Shown one piece after another: positions 52,699 to 61,585 of a stretch of DNA of 64,000 bases (position 1 is the stretch's first letter; each line of letters starts with the position of its first letter). The translations under genes were made by a program, and so were the position numbers. A model generated the notes under the pieces. The model saw only the letters and a program-made list of their open reading frames with translations. It made no database searches and was not told the origin of the DNA. Source of the DNA: JAXJSP01 sp036310005 (GTDB lineage: Bacteria; Bacillota; Clostridia; Oscillospirales; Acutalibacteraceae); the NCBI GenBank assembly GCA_036310005.1, contig JAXJSP010000006.1:13744-77743 (forward strand). The letters run 5' to 3'.

Positions 52699-52730
52699 CC
52701 CTGTCACAAGATAAAAGTGACAGGGATTTT
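52699..52730. terminator. Hairpin between mgsA and hisS
   Basis: CCCTGTCAC (52699-52707), nine-base loop, GTGACAGGG (52717-52725). The T tract (ATTTTTGTTT) follows on plus, opposite to both genes; on minus the stem is followed by TTATTT and the hisS ribosome site. It may be a weak terminator for mgsA or a block to antisense transcription. Confidence 0.6.
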
Positions 52731-52737
52731 TGTTTAA

Positions 52738-53145
52738 TTAAAACGCTGACTTAGATATATTACGCCAATCTAAATCTCCGCGTTCAAGACCGTGAATCAA
52801 CATTTCAGCAGTAGCAATATTTGTAGCAATAGGAATACAATGAACATCGCAAAGTCTAATCAATGTATTTTCATTTTCTCCCTGGCTTCTGTATTCACGC
52901 ATAACATCTCTGAAAAACAAAACCATATCTATCTCATCGCAACTGATTCTTGCAGAAATTTGTTCATCTCCGCCTTGCGATCCGTCCATAAAGCAAGTGA
53001 CTTCAAGACCTGCAGCCTCTTGCACAACTTTTCCCGTTGAGCCGGTAGCACAAAGATTATGTTTGCTTAATATTCCGCAATAAGCAATACAAAATTGTAC
53101 CATTAACTCTTTTTTTGCATCGTCAGCTATCAAAGCAATATTCAT
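52738..53145 (-). CDS. mgsA: Methylglyoxal synthase
   Basis: 135 residues. Family motifs: IALIADDAKKELMVQF, ATGSTGKVV, DGSQGGDEQISARI with the catalytic Asp, IDMVLFFRDV and IPIATNIATAEMLI. Converts dihydroxyacetone phosphate to methylglyoxal, a release valve for phosphate-limited glycolysis. In Clostridia it usually ends the mre-min cluster, as here. Confidence 0.93.
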   Translation of the reverse strand: MNIALIADDAKKELMVQFCIAYCGILSKHNLCATGSTGKVVQEAAGLEVTCFMDGSQGGDEQISARISCDEIDMVLFFRDVMREYRSQGENENTLIRLCDVHCIPIATNIATAEMLIHGLERGDLDWRNISKSAF

Positions 53146-53157
53146 TTTACTTTCTCC

Positions 53158-53910
53158 TTAAATTTTATTTAAATTAGGTAATTTAATATTTTCACCTTCA
53201 AGTCGTGCGGCAATTCTTTTAAACGCACGAAAAGCATGTCCTTTACTGACAGGGTGCCCCATCACAGCATACAGGGCAACTTTACTGTCATAAGGCACTA
53301 TTCCGCTTAATCTTAAAGCGGTTGAATCTATTATATAATCAATATGAGGCATTATACTTTTTTTATATGCCTTATAATCATATCTGTTTATTATCATTTT
53401 TCTTGATTCAAGATTTTTATCATGTAAAATTTCACACACGCGTCTTGCATCACGGATACTGACAGGATCGCAACCGACGACAGTTAATATTTCGTCAACG
53501 CTTGCAACGACACAGTCAAAATCCGGTCCGATTCCCGCAGATGCGTCTACTATTATTCTGTCAAACCGACTTCTTAATTTTTCTATAACTTCATCAAGTC
53601 GTCCGTCTATTGAGCCGCATTTTAAAGGTGCTGCCAACATATATAAATTTCTTATTCCGTTAACAGGCACTAACGCTTGCTCAATTTCACAGCGTTCTTC
53701 CATTATGTCAAACAAATCAAAAACAATATTTTCCGATGTGCCGAGCATTAAATCAAGACATCTGAGTCCTTCGTCAGCGTCAATTAACAATGTGCGCAAG
53801 CCTCTGTCTGCAAAAGCGACTCCGACTCCGCAGGCTACTGTACTTTTTCCTACTCCTCCCTTACCGGAAACAGTAGTATATACTTTACATTCTTTTTGAA
53901 TTATTGCCAA
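53158..53910 (-). CDS. MinD-like ParA-type ATPase
   Basis: 250 residues starting at TTG behind GAGGTG. Deviant Walker A SGKGGVGKSTVACG, then LLIDADEGLRCLDLMLG and Walker B-like IIVDASAGIGPDFD. This resembles MinD, but the C-terminus (GENIKLPNLNKI) lacks the amphipathic Leu/Phe/Lys membrane-binding helix of MinD, and neither minC nor minE is next to it. It may be a MinD variant or another positioning ATPase. It lies between pbp2 and mgsA. Confidence 0.8.
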   Translation of the reverse strand: MAIIQKECKVYTTVSGKGGVGKSTVACGVGVAFADRGLRTLLIDADEGLRCLDLMLGTSENIVFDLFDIMEERCEIEQALVPVNGIRNLYMLAAPLKCGSIDGRLDEVIEKLRSRFDRIIVDASAGIGPDFDCVVASVDEILTVVGCDPVSIRDARRVCEILHDKNLESRKMIINRYDYKAYKKSIMPHIDYIIDSTALRLSGIVPYDSKVALYAVMGHPVSKGHAFRAFKRIAARLEGENIKLPNLNKI

Positions 53911-53967
53911 CGGACATCACCTCACACATATCTCAAACATATTCAGATAATATTTTAACACACAATT

Positions 53968-55989
53968 TTAGTCAAGTAAAGTATTAATTGTCTGATCAGA
54001 GTATTGTTTTTTTGAATCATCAAAGAAATAAGCATCAAAAATTTCTTTTGCAATAGGTGCAATCGCACTTCCGTGTCCACCGTTTTCGATAACTATTGAT
54101 ACTGCGATTTCAGGGTCGTCAAAAGGAGCAAAAGCAATAAATACCGCGTTTGATTTATTATTGGGCGCGTCTGCTGTACCTGTTTTACCGCCGACTTTGA
54201 TATCGTATTCAGAGAAAGTACCCTGAGCGGTTCCTTCTTCAGTTACCGATAACATTCCCTGTTTTACCAAATTGATATTTTCGTCGCTGATATCAATATG
54301 TTCAACTTCTTCGACAAAATCGTCTTCAATTACGGTGCTTAAATCATAACTCATAACGCTTTTAATCAAATGCTGTTTATATCTTGTGCCGCCATTAGCG
54401 ATAGTAGCGCAGTACTGTGCTAACTGAACGGGTGTAAACAAGTTGTCCGACTGTCCGATACCTGCCTGAATAGTATCTCCGTCCGTCCAATAACTGCCTA
54501 TTTTCTCCCTGTATTCAGGTCCGGCGAGTATTCCGCTTGACTCTTCGACTTCTACACCTGTTAACACTCCCAGACCGAGTTGTTTACAGTAAGCGTTCAT
54601 CTGTGTAATACCGATTCTGTAAGACAGTTCATAAAAGAAAACATTACAACTGACTGCCAATGCTTCGGTTACATTAATATTACCGTGACTTCCAAGACAA
54701 GTTGGTTGATAGTCCTCAAACCTTGTATATACATGATTACACAAGATTTCTTCATCATTTGTAACTGCATTTAACTGCAAGCCTATTAAAGCAGTTGCTG
54801 GTTTAAAGGTAGATCCCGGGGCATAAGTACCATTAAATGCTCTGTTAAAGAGCGGATTATTTTTATCTTTTAACAGTTTATCGTAGTTTTTATTGTAATC
54901 ATCAATTGTATAATACGGATAACTTGCGCTTGCAAGTATTTCTCCTGTGTTTACATCCGTAACAACTACCGCTCCGCCTGTTACTTCTCTTTCTTGCTGC
55001 AACTCTTTAATAGTATTTTCAAGTGAATTTTGCGCTACTTTTTGCAGACTTTTATCCAAAGTGAGTTTTATTGTATTACCCGCAACAGCCTCACTAATAA
55101 TTTCTTGTGCAGCTTCTTTACCGTCGCTTGATGCTGTGACTAAAACTTGTCCGTCTGTGCCTTTAAGATAACTTTCGGCTGCTTTTTCTATTCCTGATTT
55201 TCCGGTATAATCATTCATTTTATACAGTCCGGTATCTTTTAACTGTTCCCATTCTTCCGCAAAAATAGGACCTGTTACACCCAAAATATGAGTTGCTAAA
55301 GAAGAATCGCTGTATTCTCTGACAACGGTAGTTTCAACTTTTACTCCTATATTTTCATAATCAGATTCTTCTATTAATGCGACTATTGTTTCATCAATAT
55401 TTTCCGCTAAAATGAAGTTTGTAGAAAGCGAAAAATCATTGGCTTCCATAGAATAACGCACGCCCATTAAGAGCCTTTGGGTTGCAGAATCATAGCCTTG
55501 CAGTTTATATTTTTCGACCATAGCGTCAAAGCAATTTGATGAAGTAGCATAGTTTGCTAAATTCAAATTGGTTTTTAATAATTTTACGGCATACGCGGAG
55601 TCTTGCGTGAAAACATAAGGACTTACGGTTTCCATAGGTAATATATCGGTCCATTCCACGTTGTTATCTCTTAAAAGTTCAGTTATTTCAAGAATAATTG
55701 AATTATAATTTTCCGCTTTCATATATAACGCGTCGAAAACGATATTATACCCTATATTATTTGATACGAGAGGTCTTCCGTATCTGTCGACTATTTCTCC
55801 TCTTGACGCGGTGACGGTTCTGTATCTTGTTGATGTAGTATCCGCCTGAGCCAAATACTTTTGTGCATTTACAATTTGTAAATCGCTGATTTTAAATAAA
55901 AATGCAGACATAATAATAGCCACTATGCAAATCATAGCGGTAAATCTTACATAAAATTTCTTCTTTTTATGATAATAAGAATAATACAT
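53968..55989 (-). CDS. mrdA: Penicillin-binding protein 2, rod-shape transpeptidase
   Basis: 673 residues. One N-terminal membrane helix (~15-35), pedestal domain with TVTASRGEIVDRYGRPL, and transpeptidase domain with STFK in YAPGSTFKPATALIG (catalytic Ser), SCN in AVSCNVFFYELS and KTG in VGGKTGTADAP. Crosslinks peptidoglycan in cell elongation. Starts 17 bases after mreD. Confidence 0.95.
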   Translation of the reverse strand: MYYSYYHKKKKFYVRFTAMICIVAIIMSAFLFKISDLQIVNAQKYLAQADTTSTRYRTVTASRGEIVDRYGRPLVSNNIGYNIVFDALYMKAENYNSIILEITELLRDNNVEWTDILPMETVSPYVFTQDSAYAVKLLKTNLNLANYATSSNCFDAMVEKYKLQGYDSATQRLLMGVRYSMEANDFSLSTNFILAENIDETIVALIEESDYENIGVKVETTVVREYSDSSLATHILGVTGPIFAEEWEQLKDTGLYKMNDYTGKSGIEKAAESYLKGTDGQVLVTASSDGKEAAQEIISEAVAGNTIKLTLDKSLQKVAQNSLENTIKELQQEREVTGGAVVVTDVNTGEILASASYPYYTIDDYNKNYDKLLKDKNNPLFNRAFNGTYAPGSTFKPATALIGLQLNAVTNDEEILCNHVYTRFEDYQPTCLGSHGNINVTEALAVSCNVFFYELSYRIGITQMNAYCKQLGLGVLTGVEVEESSGILAGPEYREKIGSYWTDGDTIQAGIGQSDNLFTPVQLAQYCATIANGGTRYKQHLIKSVMSYDLSTVIEDDFVEEVEHIDISDENINLVKQGMLSVTEEGTAQGTFSEYDIKVGGKTGTADAPNNKSNAVFIAFAPFDDPEIAVSIVIENGGHGSAIAPIAKEIFDAYFFDDSKKQYSDQTINTLLD

Positions 55990-56005
55990 TATGTCTCCTT
56001 TTTTG

Positions 56006-56515
56006 TTACTTAATCAGTTTTTTACTTAAAGATTTAAAGATAAAATAAAACGGAATTGTAAACAGACAAGTATATAAACTTTGCAAAGCACAGACTCTAA
56101 TCAAGTAATATATTCCTTGATTTGCTTCAAAAAACGCCCAATAAAGTAAATAATACAAAAAGCACAGTGCTGTAGCAGTAAGCATACACGGAAAAAACCT
56201 TCTGTTAATTAAGTACTCGCAAAGCAAAGATGCGCTTAATCCTATTAACAAAAAGACAATGGTATTAAACCCTTGAAATTTGTCGCTTATCAAGTCCATT
56301 AAAATTCCTGAAAACAGGCCTGCGGTAAAGCCGATATTTTCGCTGTTGAAAAAGCCGATACAAATCACCGCAGGAAGCAAAGGCAACGGTAATATGCCGA
56401 AAATTTTAGGCAAAAAAGCAACGGATGTCTGAATCAGGAATACGGTTAAAACAAAAATGCCGAGTAAAATAAAATATAGGTAATTATGTTTTTTTCTTCC
56501 GAAATCTTCAAGCAT
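56006..56515 (-). CDS. mreD: Rod shape-determining protein MreD
   Basis: 169 residues with five or six membrane helices and the order mreB-mreC-mreD-pbp2. ILPLPLLPAVICIGFF and FTAGLFSGILMDLI are typical. Membrane partner of MreC. Confidence 0.88.
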   Translation of the reverse strand: MLEDFGRKKHNYLYFILLGIFVLTVFLIQTSVAFLPKIFGILPLPLLPAVICIGFFNSENIGFTAGLFSGILMDLISDKFQGFNTIVFLLIGLSASLLCEYLINRRFFPCMLTATALCFLYYLLYWAFFEANQGIYYLIRVCALQSLYTCLFTIPFYFIFKSLSKKLIK

Positions 56516-56532
56516 TTTTGTCCCTCCTGTTT

Positions 56533-57372
56533 TTATTGATTTTGTCCTGTAAACGAAGTAATAATCATAACATCACTGCAGTTAAATATATCTGCTGCCG
56601 GTTCTATACAGACTGACAGTGTATTTTCATTATTTTGCTGTCCGATAGATTTTACGGTTCCTACTGTTATTCCTTTCGGAAAAATTCCGCTGCCTCCCGA
56701 AGTAATAACAAAATCGCCTTCGGCAATCTGACTCGACTTCGGAATACCTTTCATAACGGACATATTTTTAATGGCTGAATTCAAATCTCCCGATACAATA
56801 CCGGTATCTCCCGTTCTTGAATCGGTAACACCTACTCTCAAATCAGGTGATAAAATTGTTGTTATTACCGAATATGTAGGTGATACATTTGTTACACTTC
56901 CGACGAGTCCTTCAGATGTGATTACGACATCTTTAACGGAAACACCGTCTAAACTTCCCTTGTTTAAAGTCAGGCAACCGTAAATGTCGACTGTATCCCT
57001 TGCAATAACTTTAGCGGATAAAAATTCATAATCGGGGTTATCTTCTTTCACATCATAAAACTGTCTGTAAAACTCATTTTCATTCAAAGCGCTTTGCCAT
57101 TGAATTTTTTCATCTTCAAGCGCTTTAATCTGTTCTTTGAGTTCCTCGTTTTCTTTTTTTAGTTGGTCATACTCCGTAAAAGTATTAAAAAAGTCATCAA
57201 CTTTTACTTTTACGCAAGCAGAAAACTGTTGTATAGGTTTTAATATAGTTCCGATTACCGACGATTGCGGTGCTTGAGTTTTAATTACGCCAACAGTAAT
57301 GCTGATTGAAATTACAACCGCTACTACTATTATCATAACTTTAAACGAACGCCCCTTGAAAAATCTTCGCAT
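56533..57372 (-). CDS. mreC: Rod shape-determining protein MreC
   Basis: 279 residues. One membrane helix near the N-terminus (VMIIVVAVVISISITVG), a coiled coil at ~65-100 (LKKENEELKEQIKALEDEK) and the beta-domain with ITSEGLVGSVTNVSPTYS, TGIVSG and ITSGGSGIFPKGI. I choose ATG 57372, 8 bases after GGAGGG; the ATG two codons earlier is too close to the ribosome site. Bridges MreB filaments to synthases outside the membrane. Confidence 0.93.
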   Translation of the reverse strand: MRRFFKGRSFKVMIIVVAVVISISITVGVIKTQAPQSSVIGTILKPIQQFSACVKVKVDDFFNTFTEYDQLKKENEELKEQIKALEDEKIQWQSALNENEFYRQFYDVKEDNPDYEFLSAKVIARDTVDIYGCLTLNKGSLDGVSVKDVVITSEGLVGSVTNVSPTYSVITTILSPDLRVGVTDSRTGDTGIVSGDLNSAIKNMSVMKGIPKSSQIAEGDFVITSGGSGIFPKGITVGTVKSIGQQNNENTLSVCIEPAADIFNCSDVMIITSFTGQNQ

Positions 57373-57390
57373 CAGCATTACCCTCCTTTT

Positions 57391-58401
57391 TTAATATTTT
57401 CTTTTCTTGTAATAAGTGTCAAACGGTAAGTTAGATTCAAGTCTTTTCATAGTTCCGTTTACAACACATTCAAGCGGATTTTTTGCAACATAAACAGGAA
57501 TGCCGGTTGTCTGACTGATTAATGCATCAAGTCCTCTGAGCAGCGCTCCGCCGCCGGTCATTACAATACCTCTGTCTATTATATCACTTGCAAGTTCCGG
57601 AGGAGTTCTTTCAAGTGTTTCTTTAATTGCAGTAATTACAAGATTAATCTGGTCCGCCATAGCCTCTCTGATTTCTGCTGAAGTTAAGATTATATTTTTA
57701 GGCAAACCGTCAACTAAATTTCTGCCTCTGACTTCCATACTGCCCTCGTCTTCGTAAGTAAGCGCAGAGCCGATTGCAATTTTTAGTTCTTCGGCAGAAC
57801 GCGTGCCGATTAACATATTATAATTTTTCCTTACATAATTGACTATTGCGTCATCAAAGTTATCACCGGCAACTTTTAAACTCTGGGAAGTAACTATATC
57901 ACCAAGAGAAATTACCGCAACTTCACTTGTGCCGCCGCCGATATCTACAATCATATTTCCTGTTGCTTCAAAAACAGGCAGTCCTGCGCCCATCGCTGCC
58001 GCCATCGGTTCTTCAATCAAATCGACTTCTTTGGCGCCGGCATGATGTGCGGCATCATAAACTGCTCTTGACTCAACCTCTGTTACGCCGGCAGGAACTG
58101 AAATTATAATTCTTGCCCTTGAAAACATACTTCCCTTTAATGAATTGGAAATAAACTTTTTAAGCATAGTTGCAGTAACTTCAAAGTCGGCAATAACACC
58201 GTCTTTTAAGGGTTTGACGGCAACTATTGAGCCGGGTGTTCTTCCTATCATATCTTTTGCTTCTTTACCGACTGCTCTGACGGTTTGATTTCTGACATCA
58301 ACAGCAACAACACTCGGTTCTCGCAAAATTATTCCTTTACCTTTAACACAAACAAGTGTATTTGCAGTACCAAGGTCAATTCCAATATCACGGGTAAACA
58401 T
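57391..58401 (-). CDS. mreB: Actin-like rod shape protein MreB
   Basis: 336 residues. Actin-fold motifs: IGIDLGTANTLVCVKGKGI (phosphate 1), VDIGGGTSEVAVISLG (phosphate 2), and MTGGGALLRGLD (adenosine). EEPMAAAMGAGLP is typical of MreB. Organises wall synthesis along the cell side. Starts behind AAGGAGAT after maf. Confidence 0.97.
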   Translation of the reverse strand: MFTRDIGIDLGTANTLVCVKGKGIILREPSVVAVDVRNQTVRAVGKEAKDMIGRTPGSIVAVKPLKDGVIADFEVTATMLKKFISNSLKGSMFSRARIIISVPAGVTEVESRAVYDAAHHAGAKEVDLIEEPMAAAMGAGLPVFEATGNMIVDIGGGTSEVAVISLGDIVTSQSLKVAGDNFDDAIVNYVRKNYNMLIGTRSAEELKIAIGSALTYEDEGSMEVRGRNLVDGLPKNIILTSAEIREAMADQINLVITAIKETLERTPPELASDIIDRGIVMTGGGALLRGLDALISQTTGIPVYVAKNPLECVVNGTMKRLESNLPFDTYYKKRKY

Positions 58402-58418
58402 ATTATTATCTCCTTTTG

Positions 58419-58985
58419 TTAATTACTCGGTAAAATTCCCATAGATTTAAGTTTAAAATAAAGCTGACTTACGGGCAGTCCCATAACCGTATAAAAATCG
58501 CCGATAATTCTTTTAACCAAAACAGCGCCTTTTCCCTGAATACCGTAAGCGCCGGCTTTATCTTTACAGTCGCCGCTTTCGATATAATTCCTGATTGTAA
58601 TATCGTCTAAATCGTTAAATTCAACATCGGTTTTACTAACAAATGTTTGAATACTGTTTTGATGTATTATTGAAACAGCGGTATAAACAGTATGTATTCT
58701 TCCCGAGAGTGTTTTAAGCATATTGAATGCGTCGTTATTATCTATTGGTTTGCCCAATTTTTTTGAGTCAATACAGACTAAAGTATCTGAGCCGATTATC
58801 ACATCATCACACCCGCATTTTTCAGCGACCGATTTTGCCTTTCTGACAGACAACTCTTTTACTGCGTTTTCACAGCTCAAGTTTTCTACATTTTCGTCGC
58901 AATCTGCACATTTAACGACAAAGTCATAACCGAGCATTTCCATTAATTCTTTTCTTCTGGGTGAAGAAGAAGCCAAAACAAGCAT
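58419..58985 (-). CDS. maf: Maf nucleotide pyrophosphatase
   Basis: 188 residues. LASSSPRRKELMEMLG at the start, GSDTLVCIDSKKLGKP, LSGRIHTVYTAVSI and the acidic SGDCKDKAGAYGIQG. Hydrolyses non-canonical nucleoside triphosphates and can influence septation. ATG 58985 follows AGAGGAG; the longer frame would run into the U32 gene. One base separates it from that gene. Confidence 0.94.
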   Translation of the reverse strand: MLVLASSSPRRKELMEMLGYDFVVKCADCDENVENLSCENAVKELSVRKAKSVAEKCGCDDVIIGSDTLVCIDSKKLGKPIDNNDAFNMLKTLSGRIHTVYTAVSIIHQNSIQTFVSKTDVEFNDLDDITIRNYIESGDCKDKAGAYGIQGKGAVLVKRIIGDFYTVMGLPVSQLYFKLKSMGILPSN

Positions 58986-58986
58986 T

Positions 58987-60981
58987 TTATAAAACTCCTC
59001 TGAAATACAAACCGTTAGTAAAATCACCTTTTAACTTTGAATTCTGACGGTAATTTTTTAATATATTTTCGACCTCATCTTCAGATTCGGTGGTAAAATA
59101 CATTTCTTTAAAATCAAAATCGCTTATTTTGTTTATATCACTTAAATAAAGCGGCTTTGAATTTAGCAGTTCGCAATAATAATTATTACACAAAACGGGA
59201 AATTCATAACCTTTTCTGTCTGAAAGTTTGTGATTACAGTTTTTACAATCTCTGCTGCCGCCTTTGATACAATTTCTTGTAATCATCAAAGGCAGTCTTC
59301 CGTAAATAATAATACCGCCTCTGTTTATCTTCTGCGCCTGCTTTAACTGTAACTCAAATGACAGTGTTATGTCAACTTCTTTATCAAACTTATTTGCACT
59401 TAAAGAGTTAAAAATATTCATTCCGAAACCGAGGTGCACTTTTAGTCCCGCTTTTTGAGCTAAAACAACTGCGGCGATATTATGGCAAAGAGCATACTTT
59501 GCTCCGCTGCTTTTTGCTTTTAATAATTTATCAAAAATTGCATCTTCACCTTCAAATAAAACCCTCGGTATTTCTACGCCTACATCACAACTTACTTGCG
59601 GAATTTTATCTGATAACGGAATGTATATTCTGTCTGCATCATATAAATCTGCAGGAATCTGATTAATATTGCCAAATCTTAAAAACAGTTTGTTTTCAGG
59701 TGACTTTTTCTCAAAATCGGTTATCTTAACCTCTTTATACTCTTTTGGTTTTGCGTTTCTCTTTTCGGCAATCATTTCAACCGCTTGTCTTTTAATTAAA
59801 TTAAGTTGCTTAACGCTGACAAATAAATTCTTATCTATATCGGCAGTAAAGTTTTCAAGCAAATAAGGAGTGCCTCCTAATTTTTCAAAACAAGATTTTG
59901 CATCCTCATAACCGATTGCTTTACTGATTGCTGTCTGCGGTTTATCTCCTGATATATTTATAACATTTTCACCGTCGGACAATTCTAATGCGACGGGCAA
60001 ATCTTTTTTAATTTTAAGTTTTATGTAAACCTTAACTCTTTGCAATTCATTTCTGTATAAATCATGTATCTGATTTAATACGCAAGCGGAGTTGATTACA
60101 TCTTCCTTTGACCTGAAACCGAACATATCTGCACCGAGATTATCAGTAAAATAACCGTCGGTGTGTCCTGAGCGTGAAAAAACTTTATTTAAGTTTTCTT
60201 CTGTTTGTTTATCGCTAATTTTATTAACAGCATTATAGTAAGCCTTAGTAGCGCAGGCGATATATTCGGGCCTTTTCATTCTGCCTTCAATTTTCATACT
60301 TGTTATGCCGATGTTTTCAAGTTCATCGACATATTTAATCAAAGACATATCTTTTAAGCTCAGTGGATGTTTATTTTCATATTCCATTCTGCACGGTTGA
60401 GCGCAAAGTCCCCTGTTTCCGCTTCTTTGACCGATAATACCGCTCATATAGCACTGACCTGAAACACACATACAATGTGCTCCGTGAACGAAAACTTCGG
60501 TTTCAATATTTAACTGCTTTGCAAGTTTTACAATTTTTTTGATTTCATTTTGATTCAGTTCTCTTGCCAAGACAACTCTTTTAAATCCGTATTCTTTCAA
60601 TTTATAAAGAGCCGAGGCGGAATGTACGCTCATTTGAGTAGATGCGTGCAAGTCTAACCCGGGGCAAGTGTTTTTAATTAAATCGGCGACACCTAAATCT
60701 TGGACTATAACCGCATCTGCGCCGCATTGAGCAATAAATTTTACAGAGTCTTGTATCTTATTAATTTCATCGTCGCTTACCAAAGTATTAAGGGTGATAA
60801 AAGTTTTTACGCCTCTTATATGGCAGTAATTGACGGCGCTTTTAAATTCTTCTTTTGTGAAATTTTGAGCATTTTTTCTTGCATTAAAATCAGGCAATCC
60901 GAAATATACGGCATCTGCGCCGCATCTTATTGCCGCTTGCAGTGACTCAAAAGAACCTGCGGGTGATAACAACTCAATCAT
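58987..60981 (-). CDS. U32 family peptidase-like protein (RlhA/YrrO type)
   Basis: 664 residues. N-terminal ELLSPAGSFESLQAAIRCGADAVYFG and the U32 signature with VFVHGAHCMCVSGQCYMSG followed by GNRGLCAQPCRMEYE, including conserved cysteines. The C-terminal ~250 residues (DUF3656-like) end GLYFRGVL. Members act in RNA hydroxylation or tRNA modification as well as being annotated as peptidases. Start overlaps the end of zapA by eight bases. Confidence 0.9.
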   Translation of the reverse strand: MIELLSPAGSFESLQAAIRCGADAVYFGLPDFNARKNAQNFTKEEFKSAVNYCHIRGVKTFITLNTLVSDDEINKIQDSVKFIAQCGADAVIVQDLGVADLIKNTCPGLDLHASTQMSVHSASALYKLKEYGFKRVVLARELNQNEIKKIVKLAKQLNIETEVFVHGAHCMCVSGQCYMSGIIGQRSGNRGLCAQPCRMEYENKHPLSLKDMSLIKYVDELENIGITSMKIEGRMKRPEYIACATKAYYNAVNKISDKQTEENLNKVFSRSGHTDGYFTDNLGADMFGFRSKEDVINSACVLNQIHDLYRNELQRVKVYIKLKIKKDLPVALELSDGENVINISGDKPQTAISKAIGYEDAKSCFEKLGGTPYLLENFTADIDKNLFVSVKQLNLIKRQAVEMIAEKRNAKPKEYKEVKITDFEKKSPENKLFLRFGNINQIPADLYDADRIYIPLSDKIPQVSCDVGVEIPRVLFEGEDAIFDKLLKAKSSGAKYALCHNIAAVVLAQKAGLKVHLGFGMNIFNSLSANKFDKEVDITLSFELQLKQAQKINRGGIIIYGRLPLMITRNCIKGGSRDCKNCNHKLSDRKGYEFPVLCNNYYCELLNSKPLYLSDINKISDFDFKEMYFTTESEDEVENILKNYRQNSKLKGDFTNGLYFRGVL

Positions 60982-61321
60982 TGTTTAATTTTTCTCTTAA
61001 CTGTTTATTTTCTTTATTAAGTTTTTCTATTTCCCGATAAGCGCGCACGATTTCGGCACGGGCTCTTGTGTTTGCATCAGAAAAAGAGGTCATTTTATCT
61101 GCGACGAAAGAATTATTTGTTTCCGCTTTATGACATCTGTCACAATACTGTAATGCAGTCAAAACCGCAGCCATAGTAGTAGATAAATATGCCGAATTTT
61201 CAAGCATATTTTCTATTTTTGTTTCGATTTCTTCTGCTAAGGCAGTCATATATGATTCAGATTCATCAGTAGTAATATAATACTCATTTCCGCTGATAGT
61301 AAGTTTAATTTTGTTTTCCAT
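60974..61321 (-). CDS. zapA: Cell division protein ZapA
   Basis: 115 residues. KIKLTISGNEYYITTDESE is the ZapA N-terminus, a helical segment follows, and the C-terminal ~45 residues form a coiled coil (EIEKLNKENKQLREKL). ZapA stabilises FtsZ rings. ATG 61321 follows GGAGGAAAAC. A -10 box (TATAAT, minus, 61358-61353) lies upstream without a clear -35; it would drive zapA-U32-maf-mreBCD-mrdA-minD. Confidence 0.88.
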   Translation of the reverse strand: MENKIKLTISGNEYYITTDESESYMTALAEEIETKIENMLENSAYLSTTMAAVLTALQYCDRCHKAETNNSFVADKMTSFSDANTRARAEIVRAYREIEKLNKENKQLREKLNND

Positions 61322-61585
61322 TCGAGTTTTCCTCCGTCTCCAATAGATACACATTATAATAATACTACAACTTTACGATTTATTAAAGAGTTTTTTAATT
61401 ATTTTTAATTTTTTTGTCTAATCATTATTTAACCGACTTAAAATTATTGTGATTATGGTAATTATGTACAAATTATCCGATGTATTTAATATATTTGTGA
61501 TAATCATATAAAATATACTTGTTTTTTTTACTATTTTGTTGTAATATTAATTAGTAATGTTTTGCAACTCTATGGAGGTATATTC
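61322..61585. other. Divergent intergenic region of zapA and the CAP lipoprotein
   Basis: A 264-base A/T-rich gap. It holds the zapA -10 box (61353-61358, minus) and, on plus, TATACT at 61514-61519 with no good -35 box. Otherwise I see only runs of T and no clear hairpin or protein-binding repeat. Confidence 0.5.

Noticed and set aside
52680..52737. T-box leader for hisS
   Set aside because: The gap to mgsA is under 60 bases and has neither the AGGGTGGNACCGCG bulge nor room for a specifier stem.
61322..61585. Small RNA or riboswitch before the CAP lipoprotein
   Set aside because: The region is A/T-rich without stable stems or known aptamer motifs.
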